The notes under the pieces are model-generated. The model had not been told where the DNA came from and searched no databases. It saw only the letters and a program-made list of their open reading frames with translations. DNA of 64,000 nucleotides from Rhodoferax sp. (GTDB taxonomy: Bacteria; Pseudomonadota; Gammaproteobacteria; Burkholderiales; Burkholderiaceae_C), in contig NZ_JADMJN010000003.1 of assembly GCF_018780565.1 (NCBI RefSeq), positions 124,001 through 188,000 of the forward strand. Direction: 5' to 3'. The position numbers and the translations under genes are program-made. The number at the start of each line of letters is the position of its first letter. The stretch's first letter is position 1. This document shows, one piece after another, positions 8,573 through 15,958 of the stretch.

Positions 8573-9648
8573 CGCCGGATCTTCTCTCCAGCGTTTGGGC
8601 ACAGACCGATCGACAGCTTCAGCTGACGCCCCAGCAGTGGGAAACTCTTCTGGGGCAAGCCCGGCAATCCAGATTGCTGGGGCGCTTGGCCCAGCACTAT
8701 GCGGCTCAAAATTGGCTCTCAACGGTCCCGGCGCAGCCGCGGCGCTATCTCGAAGGGGCGTTGCGACTGATCGATCGCCAACACCATCAGGTGCAATGGG
8801 AAGTGGACTGTATCCGGCGTGCCCTGAAGCATGTTGATTGCCCCGTGGTCATGCTCAAGGGGGCGGCCTATTTCGTGGCGCAGTTGCCGCCCCGGCGTGG
8901 CCGTCTGTTTTCAGACATCGACATCATGGTCCCGCGGGCGCTTCTGGCGGAAATTGAAGGCGCCTTGTTTCGTGCCGGCTGGATCAGTGACGAACGCGAC
9001 CCCTACAACCAGCGCTACTACCGTGAATGGATGCATGAGATTCCGCCGCTGACGCATGTACTGCGGCGCACTGTCATTGACGTTCACCACACGATCACGC
9101 CGCCTACTTCGCGCTACAAGGTCGATGGCGCGCTGTTGCTCGACCGCAAGGCGGCAGTTGATGGCATGGCCGACCTGTTTGTTCTGGCGCCGGAGGATAT
9201 GGTGCTGCACAGTGCCGTGCACCTGTTCCAGGAAGGTGAGTTTGACCATGGGCTGCGTGACCTGCTGGACCTGAAGGATCTGCTGGCGTACTTCGGACGC
9301 CAGCCGGCGTTCTGGCCCCGACTATTCGAGCGGGCGGATGAGCTTGATCTGGGAATTCCCCTGTTCCATGCGCTGCTGCATATCAGGCGTTTGTTCGGGA
9401 CGGGAGCCCCGCCCGAATGGAGCGACCGGATCCAGCGACTTGGCCCCCCAGCTCTCGCACGAGTGGCGATGGCTTGGCTATTGGGTTTGGCGTTGCGGCC
9501 GGAGCACCCCAGCTGTGACACGCGCTGGACCGGTCTGGCGCGCTGGCTACTTTACGTGCGTTCACATGTTTTGCGCATGCCCTTGCACCTGGTCGTCCCT
9601 CATCTGGTTCGCAAGGCCTGGATGGCAAGGTTCCCTGAAAAAGTCTGA
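8569..9648 (+). CDS. Nucleotidyltransferase family protein (PF14907-like) of HPr-rel-A unit
   Basis: 359 residues with the nucleotidyltransferase signature: VMLKGAAYF (94-102) followed by GRLFSDIDIMV (111-121), carrying the metal-binding D-x-D. This is the NTP_transf_5 pattern (PF14907), a family often found in peptide-modification and polysaccharide clusters. It may transfer a nucleotide to a sugar, lipid or protein acceptor, which the sequence does not settle. It is the last gene of the rightward unit and starts within the kinase stop codon (ATGA). A strong bidirectional hairpin terminator follows at 9732-9766. Confidence 0.82.
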   Translation: MTPDLLSSVWAQTDRQLQLTPQQWETLLGQARQSRLLGRLAQHYAAQNWLSTVPAQPRRYLEGALRLIDRQHHQVQWEVDCIRRALKHVDCPVVMLKGAAYFVAQLPPRRGRLFSDIDIMVPRALLAEIEGALFRAGWISDERDPYNQRYYREWMHEIPPLTHVLRRTVIDVHHTITPPTSRYKVDGALLLDRKAAVDGMADLFVLAPEDMVLHSAVHLFQEGEFDHGLRDLLDLKDLLAYFGRQPAFWPRLFERADELDLGIPLFHALLHIRRLFGTGAPPEWSDRIQRLGPPALARVAMAWLLGLALRPEHPSCDTRWTGLARWLLYVRSHVLRMPLHLVVPHLVRKAWMARFPEKV

Positions 9649-9672
9649 AATCCCTGCTTTGCCTGAATAGGA

Positions 9673-9691
9673 TGCTATTTAATATATAGCA
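9673..9691. repeat. 19-bp palindromic repeat, copy 1 (intergenic)
   Basis: TGCTAT-TTAATAT-ATAGCA, two perfect 6-base arms with a 7-base spacer, between the nucleotidyltransferase stop and the shared terminator. Five other copies with the same arm-spacer-arm geometry occur at 40065, 46266, 48963, 54721 and 55585. Confidence 0.6.
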
Positions 9692-9731
9692 TACTGTCCA
9701 TATTCTACGGAGGCTTGACCGAGAAAAAATC

Positions 9732-9766
9732 AAAAAAATAGCACTGGATACCAGTGCTATTTTTTT
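9732..9766. terminator. Bidirectional intrinsic terminator
   Basis: Perfect 16-bp inverted repeat with a 3-base loop (ATA). The arms have a central core of AGCACTGG/CCAGTGCT and end in A7/T7 tracts, so it works as hairpin plus U-run in both directions. It separates the convergent HPr-rel-A unit and the PEP-CTERM gene. An eight-G run follows directly at 9767-9774. Confidence 0.93.
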
Positions 9767-9783
9767 GGGGGGGGCTGTACAGG

Positions 9784-10644
9784 TCAGACTGATTTTTGAC
9801 CGCGGCGACGGCTGGCCACCAAGCCTACCAAGCCAAGACCGAGCAACGCCATGGAGCCTGGCTCTGGCACATTTGTCTTCGGTGTGGCATTGCCCGCAAC
9901 CGACAAAACCTTGAAATAATCATTGCCGTTTTGCAGGCCCGTGACCCCGCCAGAATTGGCTGCGCCCTGATCGGTGCCGGTAGCTGCGCCATAGCCGGAG
10001 TTATAGGCACTGATCAGCCACCAGCTGGATGTCTTGTCGGTGGTGTTCACTGTCTTGTTCGTGCCAGTCACCAGATCGGCATAGTTGCCCACCAGCTCCC
10101 ATCCGCCAGCGGAATTGGCTGCGAGCGACGCAATGGTTGACAGGCTCAGGGAAGGTAGCGCGGCACCGGTAAAACGGAATACGCTGATGTCAGCATCGGC
10201 CCCGGTAGAGCCGCCGGAACTGTTTGCTTTGTAACCAATTTTGACGCCGTTGAGGTCAACAGACGAACTGCCGAAGTTGAGCATGAGCAATTCTGTGCGT
10301 CCAGAATTATCCAGCGTGTGCTGGGGGTTGCTGGTCGACTCGGCAGAATAGCCAGTGCCGGCAGAATAGGTGACGCCAAAACCATTGGGGTTGTAGTAGC
10401 CAACACTGGCCGCTGCGTAGTTTGCCCCGGCGGTGGTCGCAACAGACCATGCGGTCACAGTGACTGCGCTTGCGTTGGCGCTGGATTCTGCACAGGTCAG
10501 GGTGGCATTGTTGGTGGAGCCATTGACTGCGCCGCAACCGCCACTGAAATTCCAGGTGGACAAGGCAAAAGCGGATGAACCGAGCGTCGACAAGGCCAGC
10601 AACACCAGAGATTGAGCAAGTTGTCGTGAACGAATGGATTTCAT
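9784..10644 (-). CDS. PEP-CTERM sorting domain-containing protein
   Basis: 286 residues. It has an N-terminal Sec signal peptide (hydrophobic LVLLALSTLGSSAFA), a Gly/Ser/Asn/Thr-rich body of low complexity, and a C-terminal sorting tail: VPEPGSMALLGLG, a transmembrane stretch and the basic end ASRRRGQKSV. That tail is the exosortase recognition tag, so the protein should be exported, cleaved and surface-attached or released. The mature domain is not recognised beyond resembling small PEP-CTERM proteins of biofilms. The ATG at 10644 is preferred because GAGGA lies upstream; an in-frame TTG at 10659 would overlap that site. Expression is predicted from the sigma-54 promoter at 10719-10734. Confidence 0.93.
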   Translation of the reverse strand: MKSIRSRQLAQSLVLLALSTLGSSAFALSTWNFSGGCGAVNGSTNNATLTCAESSANASAVTVTAWSVATTAGANYAAASVGYYNPNGFGVTYSAGTGYSAESTSNPQHTLDNSGRTELLMLNFGSSSVDLNGVKIGYKANSSGGSTGADADISVFRFTGAALPSLSLSTIASLAANSAGGWELVGNYADLVTGTNKTVNTTDKTSSWWLISAYNSGYGAATGTDQGAANSGGVTGLQNGNDYFKVLSVAGNATPKTNVPEPGSMALLGLGLVGLVASRRRGQKSV

Positions 10645-10669
10645 GGTCTCTGTCCTCAAAAAAATTGGG

Positions 10670-10698
10670 GATCAGTCAAGTTTAAAAGCTTACTGATC
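10670..10698 (-). promoter_or_regulatory. Attenuator-like hairpin in the PEP-CTERM gene leader
   Basis: In the leader mRNA, GATCAGT pairs with ACTGATC across a 15-base loop. The stem is followed by CCCCAA and a run of seven Ts just before the GAGGA ribosome site. Hairpin plus T-run between promoter and start codon suggests termination/antitermination or occlusion of the ribosome site. The stem is only 7 bp, so this is tentative. Confidence 0.4.
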
Positions 10699-10718
10699 AA
10701 ATTCAATAATTAAAACCA

Positions 10719-10734
10719 TGCGAAAATCGTGCCA
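10719..10734 (-). promoter_or_regulatory. Sigma-54 promoter of the PEP-CTERM gene
   Basis: On the minus strand TGGCACGattTTCGCA matches the sigma-54 consensus at all seven -24 bases and four of five -12 bases, with correct 12-base GG-to-GC spacing. The predicted start is near 10708, about 64 bases before the ATG at 10644. Confidence 0.85.
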
Positions 10735-10762
10735 TATTTGAAATCTTCATATGTATCAATTA

Positions 10763-10783
10763 GTTACGAATGCGCTTGGTAAC
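10763..10783. promoter_or_regulatory. Candidate activator site upstream of the sigma-54 promoter
   Basis: Inverted repeat GTTAC-N11-GTAAC, located about 30-50 bases upstream of the -24 element on the minus strand. Enhancer-type sites for sigma-54 activators are usually dyad-symmetric and upstream, so this could bind PrsR. No matching copy was found upstream of the other sigma-54 promoter near 6528, which weakens the case. Confidence 0.3.
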
Positions 10784-10832
10784 AGGAATGATGCATTTGT
10801 AAAAAAATTCGACACAAATTGCAGGTGTGATG

Positions 10833-13670
10833 CTATTTCAGCGATTTCAGCAAAGCCTGGGTTTCTGCTGCACTTTCGAAGGTGCCTCCCGTTTTCAAGG
10901 CTGTTTCCAGCTCCTCCCTTGCTTCAGTTTTGCGCCCCGTTTGGGCCAAAACCACGGCCAGGTGATAACGAATATCGGGGTTGCCTGGCGCGCGCAAGCG
11001 CGCATCGCGCAGCAATTGCAAAGCGCGATCAGTCTGACCTGCTTGAAACAAGGCCCAGCCTAATGTGTCGATGGCGTTTGGATTGCCGGGATTTCTGGTG
11101 ACGGCCTGTTCCGCGATCTTGACCGCGCCGGGGTCTTTGAGGCGGAGCAGGACATTGGCAAGATTGTTCAGGATCTGTCCGTCGTCAGATGTGAGCTTCA
11201 GCAGGTGCTCATAGGCTGTCCGCGCCGCCGGAAAGTTGCCACTGCGGGCATACCCATCTGCCAGTGCCCGCTGGACCGAGCCATCTTTCGGATGCGATTT
11301 CATCCATTGTTCTGCAAGTTGCAGGGCGGGTTTGCCACCGTCCTGGCTGGACAGGCTTCGAAACAAGCGTAGCAAGGTCTCTGTCGATGGCTCTGTTGTG
11401 TGGGCGCGTCGGTAGGCCTCCAGCGCGACTGCGGTCTGGCCGCGGGATTGGGCCACGTCGCCCAGCAGGCTGTAGCCAATGGCCTGTCTGGGGTTTCTTG
11501 CAGCAATATCCTTGGCGCGTTTTTCCGCTTTTGCAGGCTCTCCCTGGCGTAATTCCACTTCAGTCATCAAGGCCATGGCGGGCAAGAAATCGGGCTGGGT
11601 GGAAAGGGCCTTTTCCAGACTGTAGGCCGCACCGGCCACGTTGTTGGCCGCAAGTTGCATGACGGCGATTTGCACCTGCAAAGGCGGGTTGTATTCGGCG
11701 ACGCGGGTGGCGCTGGTCAAGGTGCTTTTTGCGCTGGCGCTGTCGCCATTTGCCAATTGAGCCTTGGCATAAGCCAGCAGAACGGACAGATCATCGGGCA
11801 GCTTGCCAGAAACCTTTTTGACCGACTCCAGCGCCAGGCCGGGGCGCCCCCCACGCAAATGGAACTCCGAAAGCGCCAATCCGTAGCGAACCTCCTTGGG
11901 GCCCGCGAGATCACTGGCCTTTTCCAGCCAGCGTTGAGTTTCGGCGCCTTGACCCTGGCGATCCGACAGTGTCGCCATCTCAAACATGGCTTCCGTATTT
12001 TTCTCGTCGGTTTTGAGGATCGCTGCCAGCCGCTTTGCAGCGGCGTCATAGGCTTTGCTGGCGATTTCGATACGCGCAAGATTGATTTGAGGGGACGCGA
12101 AGCTGGCGTCAAGCTTGTTCGCCTGCTCAAAGGCTGTTCTGGCCGCCGTCAGATTGCCAGCCTGAGCGTGCGACATGCCCAACAGATTGAAAAAACTGGC
12201 GTTGGAGGCCTGTTGCCGCACAAGCCCTTCGGCTACGGCGACTGCCTTGGCGGCTTGTCCCATTCGCAAGTACAAACCAACCAGGGCGGTGCCTGCCTGG
12301 GTTTGGGTCGAGTCTTGTTTGTAGGCCGTTTCCAACTCGGCAACCCCGTTGCCCGCCTGACCGCTGCGGATCAGGCTCAAGCCGAGCACGGTACGAAGTG
12401 CCGGTGTATCTTTGGATTTCAGGGCCTGCTGCATCAGGGATGCGGCCTTGGCATGTTGTCCTTTGGACATGAGTGCCGAACCCAGCAAGGTCATCGCCTG
12501 TCCATCAGATGGGTTGGCCTTCAGGTAGGCTTCCAGCACGTCAATGGCCCGGTCGGTATTGGACTCACTGAGGTAGATCTGCGCCAGCAGTTTGGATGCC
12601 GGGGTGTTGCCTTGTTGTCTTTGGAAAATTTCAAAGAACTGCTTGGCTTTTTCCCGCTCGTTCAGTCCAAAGTGCGCCAGTCCATTGAGCATCAGCAGCT
12701 GGGTGCGATAACGGATAAATTCAATGGGCACGGGATCGATCAGTGCCGTCACTTCCTTCAAGGCGGCCATCGCCAATTCCGGCTTGTTGTCGCGTTCCGC
12801 CAAAAGTGCCTGGAGATAGGCTGCACGCGGTTCGCCGGGAGCCGTGCGTCTGAGTTCCTCTACGTCTTTGGCGGCATCGGGGTAGCGGTTGAGGTCCAGG
12901 TACAGGCCGGCTCGGGCTACGCGCGCTTCGATGTGCCCTGCATCCAGCTTGAGAGCCCGATCGTAGGCGGCCAGGGTGGCAGGAATATCGCCCGACACGT
13001 GTGCGATGGAGCCCTTTTGGTACCAGGCCTCGCCGGAGTCAGGCGCCAAAGTCAATGCCCGTTCAACGGCCGCGCTGGCCTCCTTGAATTGACGCGAGCG
13101 AATGCGTACTGGAATTTCCGCAAGCCATACGGCGGGAGACTTCGGATCAATCGTACGCGCTTCCTCAACGGCTCGCATGGCTGCCCGCAAGTCACCCAGG
13201 TCGGCGCTGGCGCTGGCCCGCAACAGCAGGAGCTGCAGTTGCGCGCTGGAGGGCAAGCCACTCAGGGCAAATTGCTGTTGCTCAAGAAGAAGCTTGTGTT
13301 TGCCCTGGGCCAGAAAGGCCTGTCCCAGGGGAATCACCACCTCAGCGCGGTTCACACCCAGGCGCAAGGCTTCGGTGAAGGCCACCTCTGCGGATGCCAC
13401 CTCGCCGTTCTGGAGCAGGGCTTTGCCGAGCAGCATTTGCACGGGCAACATGTTCTTGTCGATCTGCAACGCATTTTTTAACTGAATGATGGCGCCATTG
13501 ATGTCTTTCTTCTCATACCGAACCAGGGCATCCTCATAGTATTTGGAGGCCTTGGCGTCTGCCGCCCAGGTTTGCTGATTCGCAAGCGCGCCAAGCGACG
13601 TCAGCAGTACAAATGTGAGGGCGCGCAGCTTGTGAGGGTTGGAAAACCAGGAGGGGGTGATTTCAGGCAT
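10833..13670 (-). CDS. PrsT-like TPR-repeat protein with Sec signal peptide
   Basis: 945 residues from the ATG at 13670. An N-terminal signal peptide (hydrophobic LTFVLLTSLGALA, cleavage near TWAADA) lacks a lipobox cysteine, so the mature protein should be soluble in the periplasm or outside. The rest is a long tetratricopeptide array, similar in size and spacing to PrsT at 3670-6444 (TIGR02917-like). The frame extends upstream to a TTG at 13766, but those 32 residues are not signal-like, so the later start is preferred although its Shine-Dalgarno is weak. It lies upstream of the PEP-CTERM gene on the same strand. A scaffold role in polysaccharide or PEP-CTERM export is inferred. Confidence 0.88.
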   Translation of the reverse strand: MPEITPSWFSNPHKLRALTFVLLTSLGALANQQTWAADAKASKYYEDALVRYEKKDINGAIIQLKNALQIDKNMLPVQMLLGKALLQNGEVASAEVAFTEALRLGVNRAEVVIPLGQAFLAQGKHKLLLEQQQFALSGLPSSAQLQLLLLRASASADLGDLRAAMRAVEEARTIDPKSPAVWLAEIPVRIRSRQFKEASAAVERALTLAPDSGEAWYQKGSIAHVSGDIPATLAAYDRALKLDAGHIEARVARAGLYLDLNRYPDAAKDVEELRRTAPGEPRAAYLQALLAERDNKPELAMAALKEVTALIDPVPIEFIRYRTQLLMLNGLAHFGLNEREKAKQFFEIFQRQQGNTPASKLLAQIYLSESNTDRAIDVLEAYLKANPSDGQAMTLLGSALMSKGQHAKAASLMQQALKSKDTPALRTVLGLSLIRSGQAGNGVAELETAYKQDSTQTQAGTALVGLYLRMGQAAKAVAVAEGLVRQQASNASFFNLLGMSHAQAGNLTAARTAFEQANKLDASFASPQINLARIEIASKAYDAAAKRLAAILKTDEKNTEAMFEMATLSDRQGQGAETQRWLEKASDLAGPKEVRYGLALSEFHLRGGRPGLALESVKKVSGKLPDDLSVLLAYAKAQLANGDSASAKSTLTSATRVAEYNPPLQVQIAVMQLAANNVAGAAYSLEKALSTQPDFLPAMALMTEVELRQGEPAKAEKRAKDIAARNPRQAIGYSLLGDVAQSRGQTAVALEAYRRAHTTEPSTETLLRLFRSLSSQDGGKPALQLAEQWMKSHPKDGSVQRALADGYARSGNFPAARTAYEHLLKLTSDDGQILNNLANVLLRLKDPGAVKIAEQAVTRNPGNPNAIDTLGWALFQAGQTDRALQLLRDARLRAPGNPDIRYHLAVVLAQTGRKTEAREELETALKTGGTFESAAETQALLKSLK

Positions 13671-13833
13671 GTAAGGCTCGGGCAGGGCGGATGTGCCTTC
13701 AATGGTAGCGCATGTAGAAAAGTCGGCAACGTCATCGAAAACCTGGAATGATGATGCCTTATTCAAGTCATCGGTGCCAAACGCCGCATAATTGAATGGC
13801 GCGCAAAGTACTTACCACGTAGGGAGTTTCAAC

Positions 13834-14625
13834 ATGAAGAATGGGCTGGTTTCTTTCGTTCTGGCTGTTGTTGCCATGCTTGTTGCCGGACCGACCAGGG
13901 CAGACTTGGCTGGCACGATCGGCAAGGTCAAGGGCGCTGTGGTGATTGTGGGCACCTTCAAGAGCACCAACAGTCCACGCTTTTCGCTCAGAGGTACCGG
14001 CTTTGTGGTCAGTCACGGCAATCTGGGCACGGGGAATCTGGTGGTCACCAATGCACATGTCTTGCAGCAGCCCGCCGAGGAGGATGTGGACGCCGCTCTG
14101 GTTGTGCAGATTCGAACGGGGCAAAACGAGTTGCAAATGCGGCCCGTGACGGTGCTTGAAGTGGATAAGCTGCATGATCTGGCCTTGCTGCGGTTTGAAG
14201 GCCCTGCGGTGACCTCGTTCACGGTGCGAGACTCGGGATCGGTTCAGGAGGGGCAGGCCATCGCTTTCATGGGTTTTCCCATCGGGGGGGCGTTAGGATT
14301 TTCTCCGGTGACGCATCGGGGAATGATCTCCTCCATTGCGGCGGCGGCGTTGCCAACGCCGACTGCCCAGCAACTCAACGAAAAGACCATACGCAGCCTT
14401 CGTGGGGGCGCCAGCTTCAATGTATTTCAGCTCGATGGAACCGCCTACCCGGGCAATAGCGGGGGTCCATTGTTCGACCCGGAGACGGGTGAGGTCCTGG
14501 GCGTTGTCAATATGGTGTTCATCAAGGGAACCCGCGAGTCGGCCCTGACCAACCCGTCCGGGATCAGCTACGCCATACCGTCACGGCATGTTCTGGAGCT
14601 ATTGAAACGGGGCAAAGGCAACTGA
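13834..14625 (+). CDS. Secreted trypsin-like serine protease (S1C-type, no PDZ)
   Basis: 263 residues with a cleavable signal peptide ending near TRADLA. The catalytic triad is visible: His75 (TNAHVL), Asp115 (HDLALL) and Ser209 (GNSGGP), as in DegP/HtrA-type proteases, but there is no room for a PDZ domain. The start ATG at 13834 has AGGGAG seven bases upstream. The gene is divergent from the TPR gene and converges on the FeeM-PilZ operon with only 10 bases between stops. It may process exported proteins of this locus; the substrate is unknown. Confidence 0.88.
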   Translation: MKNGLVSFVLAVVAMLVAGPTRADLAGTIGKVKGAVVIVGTFKSTNSPRFSLRGTGFVVSHGNLGTGNLVVTNAHVLQQPAEEDVDAALVVQIRTGQNELQMRPVTVLEVDKLHDLALLRFEGPAVTSFTVRDSGSVQEGQAIAFMGFPIGGALGFSPVTHRGMISSIAAAALPTPTAQQLNEKTIRSLRGGASFNVFQLDGTAYPGNSGGPLFDPETGEVLGVVNMVFIKGTRESALTNPSGISYAIPSRHVLELLKRGKGN

Positions 14626-14635
14626 GCGCTCGCTA

Positions 14636-15958
14636 TCAATGCGTCCCATCCAGCAGGAACTGGGTGGCATTATCGAGGTCGTCATGGGTCGTGCCCGCCT
14701 TCAGTGCGCCAACCAGTTTGCGCCAGGGTAAATCGGGTTCTGCCAGTTTGAAGCCATAGAAGCCGGAGCTCCCATTGTGTTTGCCGCGCATGACCATGGC
14801 TTTCATGACCGATCGTTCCTCGCTCCCCAAGTGAATGTTGACCTCGCCCCAAACGCCGGTCGGCAAAGGGTCTTTGGAGTGGGCCAGAAAACCGTCGTCC
14901 GACAACTCCACCACGCGCAGTGACTGAACCGGACTGTTTTCGGTGCCGATGGCGCAGAAGCTGCCCGGGCATTTGAGCGAGTAGCGCTGGTGCTTGCGCT
15001 GGCGGTTGCGAAAGCTCGACTCTGAAAAAACCACCGGCAATACCCGCTTGTACCCAGGCAGGTTGTAGATGGAGTGCAGCAGTCCCCGCTCTCTCTCGGA
15101 CAGCTGATGAAATGTCTGGGTGCGGAGGTTGAAAAAATGATCCAGCAGATCGGCGGTCATGACCGGATCGTTGGTTGTGAAATAGCGCCTGCTGGGCATC
15201 ACAATGTTGCGCAGCTTGGTTCGCATGAAGTACAGGTAGAGATTTTTTCGCCGGGGTTTTTTGCCGTAGACCTGCTTGAAAATCCCGGGAGACAGATGCA
15301 GGTCAACCGATGCACCCACGGCCGGTGCACCGTTGGCGAAGTCGTAGTGCTCCACCGAATTTTCTACCAGCCGCTCAAAGAACAACAGGGATTCGTACAT
15401 CTCGATCCGGTTGGGGTTGACGGCAATCACCAGATGGCGTGTATCGAAAAAAGTGGTGCAATACTCGTACATGAACTTCATCAGGGGAAACAGGATGGAG
15501 CCTCCTGTTTTCCTGAATTTCGGATGGACGGCCAGCGCCGATACTTCGGCGATGTTTCCGCTCTTCTCCCGAACACCATGCAGGTTGAAAATGGACTGCA
15601 AGGGAAAGCCAAAAACGCTTTCGCGGATCAGGGAGAGTGTGCCGACCACTTCGCCATCAAATTTGGCGCACAAGGTCGTGGTGGTGGGTAACGCGTGGTA
15701 AATGGTGACGCGCATGCCCGATGGGTCTGGCTGCATGAAACCACTGCTGACATAAGCATCATGAAGCAGGGTGAAGCACGCTTCCAGTTCCTCTTTCGTT
15801 TCGGCGATCTTGAGGACCAGGCGCGGATCGGGCTTCGGGTCGCAATCCACAAATGACCGGTAAACCGCAAATCTCAAGGAACGAGGGAAAAACGAGAAGA
15901 CCTTGCGAAGGGATTGGTGCAAGAATCTTCTTGCGCCTGAAGCGCTGAATTTATTCAT
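14636..15958 (-). CDS. FeeM-type N-acyl amino acid synthase with C-terminal PilZ domain (copy A)
   Basis: 440 residues. Residues about 45-235 resemble the GNAT-fold N-acyl amino acid synthase FeeM and the PEP-CTERM-associated acyltransferases: EVSALAVHPKFRK (138-150), HLVIAVNPNRIEMYES (175-190). Such enzymes move an acyl chain from acyl carrier protein to an amino group. After a linker, residues about 320-425 look like a PilZ c-di-GMP-binding domain, with RKHQR (321-325) and ELSDDG (351-356) in the places of RxxxR and D/NxSxxG; Glu replaces the usual Asp/Asn. The start overlaps the stop of copy B (ATGA). It is the last gene of the galE-manC operon. Confidence 0.78.
   Translation of the reverse strand: MNKFSASGARRFLHQSLRKVFSFFPRSLRFAVYRSFVDCDPKPDPRLVLKIAETKEELEACFTLLHDAYVSSGFMQPDPSGMRVTIYHALPTTTTLCAKFDGEVVGTLSLIRESVFGFPLQSIFNLHGVREKSGNIAEVSALAVHPKFRKTGGSILFPLMKFMYEYCTTFFDTRHLVIAVNPNRIEMYESLLFFERLVENSVEHYDFANGAPAVGASVDLHLSPGIFKQVYGKKPRRKNLYLYFMRTKLRNIVMPSRRYFTTNDPVMTADLLDHFFNLRTQTFHQLSERERGLLHSIYNLPGYKRVLPVVFSESSFRNRQRKHQRYSLKCPGSFCAIGTENSPVQSLRVVELSDDGFLAHSKDPLPTGVWGEVNIHLGSEERSVMKAMVMRGKHNGSSGFYGFKLAEPDLPWRKLVGALKAGTTHDDLDNATQFLLDGTH

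Noticed and set aside
9767..9774. Run of eight Gs after the terminator
   Set aside because: Could be a slippage site but is in noncoding DNA between convergent genes; no function supported.
11655..13481. Uninterrupted 608-codon frame opposite the TPR gene
   Set aside because: It mirrors the TPR repeats in antisense, has low-complexity Gln/Gly/His/Leu content, no domain and no ribosome site. It is a shadow of the real gene.
13671..13766. N-terminal extension of the PrsT-like TPR protein to a TTG start
   Set aside because: The extra 32 residues precede a complete signal peptide and would bury it; the start at 13670 is better.
13762..13792. Sigma-70 promoter for the S1C protease (CATAAT at 13787)
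   Set aside because: No acceptable -35 box at 16-18 bases; not strong enough to list.
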